Shown here in pieces: positions 43,495 through 64,000 of a stretch of 64,000 nucleotides of DNA. The stretch is from Sipunculus nudus (lineage: Eukaryota; Annelida; Sipuncula; Golfingiida; Sipunculidae). The stretch spans positions 15,589,601 to 15,653,600 of the forward strand of contig CM049319.1 of NCBI GenBank assembly GCA_026874595.1. Reading direction: 5' to 3'. The translations under genes were made by a program, and so were the position numbers. How positions within the stretch are numbered: position 1 is the stretch's first letter; every line of letters begins with the position of its first letter. A model generated the notes under the pieces. It did no database searches. It had not been told where the DNA came from and saw only the letters and a program-made list of their open reading frames with translations.

Positions 43495-46400
43495 AGCTAA
43501 GCTGACTATAAGTCATCTGAGCTATAGTCGTGGTCCATTGTCCGTCGTCCGTCCGTCCGTACGTCCGTCCGTAGATGTTGCACGTTTTTGAGACCTGGGA
43601 ATCCAGAATACGGCATACTGTTTGATGTCCCCAAGATATCCTACCAAACCGAAAACTGGGTCTTGCGACTTCATTCCTTTGAGAATTAAAGGAAAAAACT
43701 CAATTTTTTTATTAAAAACCTATTTTCACACTTCAGGACTGCCTAATATCAAAATGACTCATCTGTTTTACCTCCTATTCACCATAAATATTCCTCTATA
43801 TAGTTCCTATGTACATGTCAGAAATTAGGTCTGTATTATATAATTTTATAAATTTATGGGCCAAAACATATTGCACTTTGTAAAAAATCAGGAAAAATAT
43901 TTGGTCACTTAACACAATAAAATTTTAAAGCTAGGAACTTTTTTCAGTAATATGACTTTAATTAATCAAAATTAATTGTAAACCAAACATTTGATCAAAA
44001 TCTTTTAATTTTTAGCTCAGATGACTTATAGTCATCTGAGCTATAGTCGTGGTCCATTGTCCGTCGTCCGTCCGTCCGTCCGTAGATGTGGCACGTTTTG
44101 AAACCGTAAGACCTAGGAATCCAAAATTCGGCATACTGTTAGATGTCCCCAAGATCTCCTACCAAGCCGAAAACTGGGTCTCTGCGACTTATTTCCTTTG
44201 AGAAATTAAGGAAAAACCTCAATTTTTTATTAAAAACCTATTTTCACACTTCAGGACTGCCTAATATCAAAACCACTCATCTGCTTTTCCTCATATTTAC
44301 CATAAATATTCCTCTTTATAGTTCCTACGTACATGCCAGAAATTATGTCTGTATTATATAATTTAAAAAAGTTATGGGCCCAAACATAATGCATTTTGTA
44401 AAAAATCAGGAAAGGTATTTGATCATTTAACACAAAACATGTAAAAGCTAAGGACTTGTTTTTCCAGTAATATAACTTCAATTAAACAAAATTAAATTGT
44501 ATACCCAAAATTAGATCAAAATCTTTTAAATTTTTTAAAATATTAACAAAAATAAAAAATTGGTACCTTTGACCATGGCACGTTTTTTTTTCCTGTAAGT
44601 ACTGTGAATTTAATTTTCACAGCATGTATTTTTTAGCATTTTGTCTGTTAACACCAACAATTTGAAACCAGTTGATCAAAAACTGTAGATTTTATCCAAG
44701 TTTTCAAGCACCATGTAACATATTGTTTACATCAAGCTAGTGTTATGCAGTTTGCAAGAGCTCAGCTCCCTAGCTTCAGCTCTCAGTTCCAAAAATTTGG
44801 CATACAATTAGATGTCTCCAAAATCCCCTAGCATGCCAAGAATTTGGTCACTAGGACTTAATACCTTCGAGATATTAATGAAAAACTTCATTTTTCCATT
44901 TAAACCCATTGTTACACTTCAAGACTGCCTAATATCAAAACCACTGATCTGACTTTAATCATATATAATATACATATTTTTTTCTATACATTCTCTATGC
45001 ACATGCCAGAAATGATGTCAGTTTTGCGTAATTGTTTTAAGTTATGGGCCCAAACATAATGCATTTTGTAAAAAATCAGGAAAGATATTTGATCATTTAA
45101 CACAAAACATGTAAAAGCTAAGGACTTTTTTTCCAGTAATATAACTTCAATTAATCAAAATTAAATTGTATACACAAAATTAGATCAAATCTTTTAAATT
45201 TTTTAAAATATTAACAAAAATAAAAAATTGGTACCTTAAATTTTGCCTAACTTTGACCATGGCACGTTTTTTTCCTGTAAGTACTGTGAATTTAATTTTC
45301 ACAGCATGTATTTTTTAGCATTTTGTCTGTTAACACCAACAATTTGAAACCAGTTGATCAAAAACTGTTATTTTTAACCAAGTTTTAAAAATACCATGTA
45401 ACATATTGTTTACATCAAGCTAGTGTTATGCAGTTTGCAAGAGCTCAGCTCCCCAGCTTCAGCTCTCAGTTCCAAAAATTTGGCATACAATTAGATGTCT
45501 CCAAAATCCACTACCATGCCAAGAATTTGGTCACTAGGACTTAATACCTTCGAGATATTAAAGAAAAACTTCATTATTCCATTTAAAACCCATTGTTACA
45601 CTTCAAGACTGCCTAATATCAAAACCACTTATCTGACTTTAATCATATATAATATACATATTTTTTCTATACATTCTCTATGCACATGCCAGAAATGATG
45701 TCAGTTTTGCCTAATTGTTTTAAGTTATTGGCCCAAACATAATGCACTTTGTAAAAAATCAAGAAATATATTTACTCCCTTAACTAGGGGATTGCTGAAG
45801 CTAGAGATTTTTTAAGGATGTAACATTATTTAATCAAGATTCAATTGAATACCCAAAATTAGTTCTGAATTTTTCAAATGTTATATGTTATAAGTATAAA
45901 TATAAAATTAGTTCCTTAAATTTTGCCCAACTTTGACCATGGCACGTTTGCTTCCTGTAAGCACTGTTGATATAATTTTCATATCATGCACACATAAGGA
46001 TTTCAGCTTTTTAGTTTAGAAAGATGAAAGGAATTGGCCAAAAATTGTAGCTTTTATTAATGTTTTTATGAGACCATGTCAGACCTTGGCTCATTCCAGC
46101 CCCTCTTGAGCCACCTGTATGTTGACCTTGTTGAACTTTCAGCAAATAATTTCAAAATGTATTCATGAATGCATTCATGAATATATTCTTTAATATTATT
46201 TAAATAACTATTCCAGTTATATTTCATTTAAAAAAATCATACGATTATCTTATTATTTTTAATAAAAATTATATTTGGGACAATATTTGTAATTTTATAA
46301 AATAAATAGTTAAACTCTTATATTATATGTTCTGCTTATAAGTTATATGGCCAAGTCAAAATCTGTGTGACAATAGTACTCCATTTGTTAATAAAATAAA

Positions 46401-47761
46401 TGAAATCAATCCTCTTCCCTGTCTCCATAGGTACTATCAAAATCATACATAAGCTAAACAACAACAATCATAAAACAGCTTATGTTTATTACCACACAAA
46501 ACCAGCATGTGCCTCATTTCTAAATCATATTTTTCCACATATATAACAGCTGAGCGCCTTGACCCATAGGTCCCTTGTTTTAAAATATTAGCAAAAATAT
46601 AAAATTGGTACCTTAAATTTTGCCAAAATTTTACCATGGCACTTTTTTTCTAGTAAGTTAATTTAAGTTATTTTTCACAGCCGGGATACATGTGGATTTT
46701 ATCTGTTGAATTCTGAAATTTGAAAGTAAAAGCTTAAAAATTAGTTTAATTATTGAAGTTTTTCAGATGCTCTAATGTATTCGCATTTTGTATATCCATG
46801 ACCCCACTCTTGCTCACTACCGCCTTGCCTAGGTAACCTTATTACTTAGTGATGCAGCACTGGCAGAACACCCTTGCTGTAATAAACATACACTTATTCT
46901 CATGGCCCTACCCTAACAGTCCCCCCCCCCCCGCCACCACCACCACCACCAATTATATTGCAATACATGGTTTCTTTTATTGTTAACTGAATTTTTTTTT
47001 AATGTAAAGCTGTTTTTGATCCAATGTGTACAACTGTTCTTGAAATATTAATTCAAGAAGTAATCCTAGAGTTGCCATGTTGTTCTGATGTAGCATTTTA
47101 AAGAAATTATTTCCTTTTAAATAATTAAACAAAATATAATTCAACCCATCAGTAATCATCAGGCATATTTTGATAATATATGAAACCTAAAAAGGTGCAA
47201 TTTAACATTGTGAATTCTGGAGTGTTGTTTTCATATATTTATGGCTTTGCCAATTAAAAAAAATATATTTTATAAAAAATATATATCTGTGTGCATAATG
47301 TGATGTTACCTGACTAAATTAAGTATAAATGTTGATGCAATTTAGGTTTGTGAATCAATTTAAATATTAAGATATATATGATATACTGTAAATATATAGT
47401 AAAATTTATTAACTTAAAAAAATGACTTAACAAAAGAAAAAATAGGATCTAATGCAAATATTTGTTCATTATTTTCCTGTCTCAGTATAATGGAAATTAA
47501 AGTTATTTGCTTTGTTTTCCATCTCTCTGCCTGTTTTTAAATATTAAAACAAAATTTTATTTCAATTAAATTTTATCCTTAACGTATATGCAGAGGTGCT
47601 GTAACTCCCACCAGACCCTGTTAGCACCATTGGATATAATTCCGTATTCTGTATTTATATCCAAGTATAATATTTTTATTGCAACTTAAAAAAAAATCTA
47701 TGGTGATGCAGTTGTAACTGTCACAAACAGCTGAGCGCCGTGACCCATGGGTCCCTTGTTT
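43495..47761 (+). mobile_element. Hairpin-ended repeat A, copy 2, with ~680-bp internal modules
   Basis: Starts with the 29-nt palindrome at 43495-43523 and CCGTCCGTCC sequence. A second, more perfect start (12-bp stem, TTATA loop) lies at 44014-44042. Modules then repeat about every 680 bp: CATGGCACGT near 44575, 45261 and 45938, and AGAGCTCAGCTCC near 44755 and 45437. Two A-family termini close it, at 46547-46580 and 47728-47761. It matches 14108-18801 but lacks the MITE. No transposase frame. Confidence 0.65.
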
Positions 47762-48623
47762 AATCTTTGTTTTAAATTAAACGTCATTCATATAATCAAC
47801 AACACTGTATAATTAGCACACTGACTACGTAACGCTACTGTATACTTGCATCCCGGTTAATAATTAAGCACCTCTACTTTATATTATATATTTATAACTC
47901 TTTCATTAAGATTCGTTTTATATACTTCATGTGTTAACAGAATTCATACTTCAGCATGAAGTGTGGTGTGCTGTTTGCAGGGCCACACGCGCTGTCCGCT
48001 GCAATGCACCACAGGTTTGTACATAGTGGGGCGCCGTCTGGCGGAGAATGAATTCGCGCAATATCCACGACAGATGGCGGCACATGCATTGAATAAACTG
48101 CGCCCGGATTAGGTCGATCACACTATGGCCGATTTCAATAAAGTAAACATTATTGCGTATTTAAATTCATATCTAAATATTCAAATCGTGAAAGCATGAT
48201 ACCATCTTATGTTGTTGAAATATTCTTTTTTAGAATTATGTCATCCTACTTTCAGAGAATAATTTCTACGGGTTGGTGGTCAACGTGACGAAATTGTCAT
48301 GACGCAGCAAAAACCAAGCAACGAGTGCCATGCATAAAGAGAAACAACATGTCATTTTTTATTTAATTCAAAATACAAGAGCATTATGTACGGATGATAA
48401 TATGGAAAGTTATCCTTGAATTGCATGTGTATTTAAAAAATTAAATGTATGCATGGGAACTTAATTTAAATGATACATGCAACTCCGCTTAGCGCTATGT
48501 CCCGTGGGCCGTTCACTTGTTATTCAGTTTGGCAAATATAAAAACACAGCCAGGTTCAACCTACTTCCCACTCTTCAGACAAGGCCAGAGCGATATAACA
48601 CTGAAGAAAAACTACACTGTAAA
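47762..48623. other. Intergenic, no gene seen
   Basis: A GC-richer patch at 47970-48130 contains two ATGGCGG/GTCTGGCGG-type motifs and an ATG at 48125 with a weak donor, too little to call an exon. Confidence 0.4.
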
Positions 48624-48669
48624 TTCACTACAGACTGTTTCACTGGATGCGACCCGATCATCAGGTGAA
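48624..48669 (-). ncRNA. Hammerhead ribozyme candidate, degenerate stem II
   Basis: Read on the minus strand: stem I TTCAC/GTGAA, core CTGATGA, GAAA, a one-to-two-pair stem III with loop (C AGTCT G, closed by A-U), and cleavage triplet GTA. Stem II can form GGGT/ATCC but with a bulge and imperfect base pairs. The minimal stem III is the form known from Penelope-like elements. Activity is doubtful. Confidence 0.55.
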
Positions 48670-50376
48670 TGTTGGTAGAAATCTTTCTAAATATGCCAGA
48701 TACACCTCCTTAAATAAATAAATAATACTGAGGAACAGTTTTCCTTTTTGGTTATGGAAAAAAATACTACAGTTTGCCTGTTATATATTATAAAATAAGC
48801 TGACCTTCATGAAGTTAATCTAATTCAGTGAGTGAAAGTCCTTGCAAAACAAACCAGTTGAAGTTTTGGTAACATTAAAACATCTCTCATACCCACAAAA
48901 TGTTAATGTTTAATAAGCTCATGTAAATTGAAAATGATATGTGGAGTTATTGTTTATAAATATGAAACGGAATATGAATACTCAGTCTTATATGTCTTAT
49001 ATTCACTTCTAGCAATCGAGGCAGATCATCTATAAACATCATTATGATAACAAGAATAATCCCCGCAAAGATGAAAAGGACATATTTTATCTTCTTTATA
49101 TAGTGCTTATAACAAATACTACACTATTGCGAGTGTTGAAATAGCAGAAAAGCCCAGTAGCTGAGTAATTTGACGATAGGAGAAAGAGTGTGGCAAGCAT
49201 TCAATTTTTAGACCACGTGCATATAAATTCGCAAATGGTTTGTGTTTTGAAAATACTGAGAAGCCTGATATATGATGGCCTGTGTGCTATAGTTAAAGCT
49301 TCTAGTTAAAGCTTCCCAGTTTGTTGATAAAATAATAGATACATGTAAATGTTTAACCTCCACAGACAGCAAAGTACGGGGCGCAGCCTCCAGGTGGCAG
49401 TGTGGTCAGTCATGACAATCACGGAAAGATAAGAACTGCCCCCCCCCCCCTCCCCTACAAAAATATGGCAGTCACAGAGTGTAAGAGAATCTATCGAGTA
49501 CAAAACCCATATTTCTACAATCAGAAATGGTCACGGCTACCAAAAATCTAAATGACGAAAACATGCATATAAATCAGGGGTAATAATCAGGGTAATCAAT
49601 AACAAATATGTGAATTTGTTTTGATGATGACTGAGCAAAAACCATGTCCTCTGCAGTTGCATAAAATCGACACAAGATGTCAAGTTCCACTATACCTTAA
49701 ATAAAAAGCAATGACATAAGATGACATGATATGAGTGGAACCTGTAAAGGAGATGAATGTGTATAATTGTAATATAAAGATCAGCCAAACCCATGCTTTG
49801 GGGGTCTGGATAGTTTAAATGTCGCGTTAAATGAATTTTAAAGAAGGAATTTCGAAGTTCACCCGTAGCATATCTGAACACATAGTCAAGCCAACCTTTT
49901 ATACACCTTACACTAAAAAAAAAGAAACGTTATTAAATTATCGATCAATTAAACGTACATAGTCATTTGCTATAGTACGCGTATTGTCTCATGCTGTTTA
50001 GTTCAATTTTACTGAATGCAAATGTTTCCATGCAAAACCTTCACCGCAAAAGGACTTACTATTTCCATTCACTTGTTTTATCCTTGGTTATGGCCCTGTG
50101 TGTGAGTAAACATAGCCCACTGCGTTTCTAGAGGTCCGATCTAGCGCATGTGAGATAACACCATGCAAATCAAGGATGGAAAACAAGAAAGAAGAAAACT
50201 TGATTTGTGACTTTGCGCGGTTCGCGCGGGGTGCAAGCTCTTTGGTACTTGTGTACAGGAGTAAGCAGACGCTTTAAGAGCTAAATATTGGCATATAATA
50301 TAATTTTTAAGGAGATGACACTATATTTCACGTATGTTTCACATACTTCTTAGTAAATAGGACCCTTTAAGCTTAA
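48670..50376. other. Intergenic, no gene seen
   Basis: No supported exon. A C run occurs at about 49440-49450. Confidence 0.5.
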
Positions 50377-50761
50377 AGGGGTCCAATCACCTATAAAGCA
50401 TGTTGAAAATCATGAAAAATAGCATCTTTCAGGCATTCGTCATGCATGCTGCCTTGTTATGGTAAACAGAGACACGTGGACTGTGTTTACTCACAACACA
50501 GGATCACACGAAAATTTGTTAAATAGCCGTATATATGGAAGGTACTGAGGTTGTATGCTGCCTTGTTATGGTAAACAGAGACACGTGGACTGTGTGTACT
50601 CACAACTCAGGACCACACGAAAATTTGTTAAACAGCCGTAGATATGGAAGGTACTGAGGTTGTGTGCTGGGATGGTTTTGCTGGGAAACTTTTATAAAAC
50701 GCAATACTGAAATTATGGTGTGAAAAAATAATCATAATATTTTGTTCCTGATTATGTCCCT
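50377..50761. mobile_element. TTAA-flanked MITE, copy 2
   Basis: Perfect TTAA on both sides (50373-50376 and 50762-50765). The ends AGGGGTCCAATCA and TGATTATGTCCCT are imperfect inverted repeats (9 of 13). The interior carries a tandem duplication of a ~110-bp block containing ACACGTGGACTGTGT. Homologous to 26595-27086. Confidence 0.6.
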
Positions 50762-50867
50762 TTAAACACATCATGGACATATTAAGAAAAGACTGACGCA
50801 GCTTATCACAAACACAGATAAACAAATGTGTGTTGTTTAGATATAATGTCATTTCCAAAAAAGCTTA

Positions 50868-50928
50868 GGAGAAACGACGGACGGACGTCGCGCCGTCATG
50901 ACAACGGCTTTCAGGTGAGCTAAAAATA
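50868..50928 (-). repeat. Short fragment of a GTCCGTCCG-type repeat end
   Basis: Minus strand reads TTTTTAGCTCACCTGAAAGC then CGTCCGTCCGTCG, similar in layout to repeat A starts but a different family. Truncated. Confidence 0.45.
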
Positions 50929-51099
50929 AACATGGACATTTGTGACTATCAGTCCAACATTGCACTTATAAAGTTTGAAATTCTTATATTAAATCAGTTT
51001 CATGGATTAAGTACATTCAAGCATGACATAGATCGCAGAAAATATGCAAATGAACATCCATGAACATTTCATTAATTCTTAGAGCTTTTCTAGACATTC

Positions 51100-51100
<1 letters not shown>

Positions 51101-51147
<47 letters not shown>

Positions 51148-51148
51148 G
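51101..51148. repeat. (TTA)16 microsatellite
   Basis: Perfect TTA trinucleotide run. Confidence 0.97.
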
Positions 51149-51584
51149 TACACCATATGACCTTCACTGCAGAAATTGGGATTTTAGCAGGAGAAAAATA
51201 TATTGATTGATCTAAGACCTTTTTTTAAGATAATTGAGTGTTATTTCCTCCGCCTGGAGGGTATACATTCATCCCCGTTCTTGTGTGTGTGTCTTTGGGT
51301 GTTTGTTCACAAAATAACTACGCAGCCAATACCTTATTTATGACAACGGGTTCCTGTATACTCCATTAAAGTCTGTCACTTACTTCATGAAGTAAACATT
51401 GCATGGGAGATTATTGTGTGGAAGTACTATAGACATAAAAAAATATAATAAAATGAGAACATTTTTTTCATATAAGCTCAGGCCTTTATTTTCCAGCACA
51501 CCTGACATCAAATTGCTTAATAATTTCATTTTTCATATGGATTACATACCTATTTAAGGTATATATAAAATCAGGTTAATATTC

Positions 51585-51589
<5 letters not shown>

Positions 51590-51636
<47 letters not shown>
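51590..51636. repeat. (TA)n microsatellite
   Basis: About 23 TA units, about 90 bp from the hammerhead at 51729. Confidence 0.97.
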
Positions 51637-51637
<1 letters not shown>

Positions 51638-51728
51638 CAGAAAGGGTTTGATTGCCATTCCAGGATCAAAGTGCTCGATACATAAAGTAGAGCTGCTATA
51701 AGTTTATAAAATGCATCAATGCATAAAT

Positions 51729-51777
51729 GTCACTACCCGCAGGTTTCGTGCGCACTGCGTGGCACTCATCAGGTGAC
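51729..51777 (-). ncRNA. Minimal type I hammerhead ribozyme
   Basis: On the minus strand all conserved parts occur in order: stem I 5' strand GTCAC, core CTGATGA, stem II GTGC/GCAC with a 10-nt loop, core GAAA, stem III CC/GG with a TGCG loop plus the A-U closing pair, cleavage triplet GTA, and stem I 3' strand GTGAC. Every required core base is present and all three stems are fully paired. Minimal type I hammerheads of this shape are known from the pseudo-LTRs of Penelope-like elements. A Penelope-type endonuclease fragment lies 280 bp away on the opposite strand. Confidence 0.8.
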
Positions 51778-52052
51778 TGGATGGGGTCGGTTTGTGTTTG
51801 TTCATGTGTGGGTGCGTGTGCGAGATTATTTACGGTTGGCTGGTTTTTGCTGTATGATGCCTGCAAGTGTTAAGTAATTCACTTCGTTTATTAAGGAGTG
51901 GCGTTCTTTTGTAAGTTATAATTTGTAGTTTTTCTTGTGCGCATAGGTTACACCTGTTACTTATTGTTGTTGTAGTTGGCTTAGCTATAATAGACCATGT
52001 GATACTGTGTGAGGTGCCTTGGCGTTTCAGTTTCCAAATATACTTTGGCGAC

Positions 52053-52217
52053 TGCCTAACAACAAGTGTTGTTTACAAAGCTGATATAACTACAGATAAC
52101 GGGACCGTCTCATACATAGGAAACACAGGAAATACTTTTAAAAGCCGCTATGCTAACCACAAGAAGTCGTTTAAATACGAGAAGTATGAAACAGAAACAG
52201 AACTATCAAAGTATATT
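52053..52217 (+). pseudogene. Penelope-like element GIY-YIG endonuclease fragment
   Basis: The frame reads SVVYKADITT, VSYIGNTGNTFKSRYANHKK and SFKYEKYETETELSKYI, which fits the VVY..YIG...FK.RY..H..SF....LS.YIW layout of the GIY-YIG domain at the C-terminus of Penelope-like retroelements. It then runs into a (TA)n tract. The reverse transcriptase is absent. The Tyr-Ile-Gly and Arg of the domain are visible. Confidence 0.7.
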
Positions 52218-52250
52218 TGCATTGATGCATTTTATAAACTTATATATAAA

Positions 52251-52251
<1 letters not shown>

Positions 52252-52325
<74 letters not shown>
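52252..52325. repeat. (TA)n microsatellite
   Basis: About 37 TA units truncating the endonuclease fragment. Confidence 0.97.
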
Positions 52326-52331
<6 letters not shown>

Positions 52332-52810
52332 CGGCAGTGTGTTCAAATAAGATGAACAGACTCAAAGAATTTTATTTATAAGTACTACAAGATCTACATA
52401 CCATCCAGAAAAAAAAGTCATTTTCCGCTTTAACACATTGCACTATGTCTTTAACATGGTACTTTTTTCACCTTCATGGACATGCAAGCGTTTACAATAA
52501 AAATGCATCATAAGTCTACAATGATTAAAATCTAGCAATACATGTTGTTTCTATTCTTCCCTGATTATTTCGAACTGCCAGTGTCAGAAATACTTATATG
52601 ACTGAGATCTTTAATATTTTGCCCGACTTGACAATGCGGAGAGCTTTTTAACCAATCTTACAACCACATGGTTTTTGTTAAAAATAATAGAAAAAAATGT
52701 TTTTCTTCCAGGAATTTGGTTCAGTTTATGCAAAATCTATATTAATAATTTGTTAAAGGGCAAGTGATTTTTTATAATAATACAATGAATAAAACGTTTG
52801 CTTGACCTGA

Positions 52811-52846
52811 AGTGGTAGCGGCATCTGACGTCTGTTGGAGAGACTA
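52811..52846 (+). repeat. Half copy of the 1.7-kb foldback, upstream of RUVBL2
   Basis: Loop plus right arm of the 1698-1756 element (the arm TGACGTCTGTTGGAGAGACT matches with one change). The left arm is missing. It ends 85 bp before the RUVBL2 start codon. Confidence 0.6.
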
Positions 52847-52931
52847 AACCAGCTTAGCTTACTAAATATTTTATGGAACAGCCCGCAACACAGAGGTTTG
52901 TCGCCAGATGGCAGTCTAGTCATAAGACATC
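52847..52931 (+). promoter_or_regulatory. RUVBL2 5' region
   Basis: Immediate upstream region, TATA-less. It contains GCCAGATGGCAG at 52903-52914, a CTCF-like or initiator-proximal motif also seen as CCAGATGGCGG in both MITE copies. The transcription start is not determinable. Confidence 0.4.

Positions 52932-64000
<11,069 letters not shown>

Noticed and set aside
48125-48142. ATGGCCGATTTCAATAAA followed by GTAAAC as a possible first exon
   Set aside because: Only six codons, no TATA box and no downstream exon; resembles the RUVBL2 start pattern only superficially.

Overview
This window is nuclear DNA from an animal, most likely a mollusc and plausibly a bivalve (inference). It is AT-rich and contains widely spaced genes with GT-AG introns, long (TA)n, (ATT)n and C/G microsatellites, and many transposons of the kind common in molluscs: CCGT-rich hairpin-ended repeats, CR1/L2-like LINEs, tRNA-derived SINEs, Penelope-like pieces and MITEs. 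Nothing in it is bacterial. I could not run a database search, so species assignment is open.

Three conserved protein genes can be reconstructed exon by exon. (1) A heterotrimeric G-protein gamma subunit on the minus strand (coding exons 8475-8381 and 7639-7534; 66 residues ending in the prenylation motif CTIL). (2) TYW2/TRMT12, the wybutosine-synthesis aminocarboxypropyltransferase, on the plus strand in six coding exons from 8811 to 28490 (553 residues). Its ATG is only 335 bp from the gamma-subunit ATG, head to head, so the two probably share a promoter region. (3) RUVBL2 (Reptin), on the plus strand, with 14 coding exons from 52932 to the window edge. About 433 residues are present and roughly the last 30 lie outside. 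The three genes act in unrelated housekeeping pathways (G-protein signalling, tRNA-Phe modification, chromatin remodelling and R2TP assembly); apart from the shared promoter they show no functional linkage.

Layout. 1-6.6 kb is non-coding, with a perfect foldback at 1.7 kb and a 41-bp tandem repeat at 5.5 kb. A 47-bp minisatellite (6.6-7.5 kb) runs right up to the gamma-subunit stop codon. TYW2 intron 1 holds a twin-primed (5'-inverted) LINE. The huge TYW2 intron 2 holds a nested transposon stack: repeat B interrupted by hairpin-ended repeat A, itself interrupted by a 700-bp Mutator-like MITE, followed by an inverted pair of A-type elements with a 156-bp array. Introns 4 and 5 hold a GTCTCCCC-ended element and a TTAA-flanked MITE.

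The 24 kb between TYW2 and RUVBL2 has no convincing gene. It holds large microsatellites, two TATA-containing candidate promoters with possible short first exons (38.1 and 40.66 kb), two converging LINE tails (42.2-43.3 kb), a second large A-type element (43.5-47.8 kb), and Penelope-type sequences including two minus-strand hammerhead ribozyme candidates (48.6 and 51.7 kb) and a GIY-YIG endonuclease piece (52.05 kb). RUVBL2 intron 1 carries two SINE candidates and a second, oppositely oriented copy of the Mutator-like MITE.

The most notable items are the intact minimal hammerhead at 51729-51777, the MITE pair with perfect 9-bp target duplications, the minisatellite fused to a stop codon, the twin-primed LINE, and the tiny 59-bp foldback flanked by 10-bp direct repeats.
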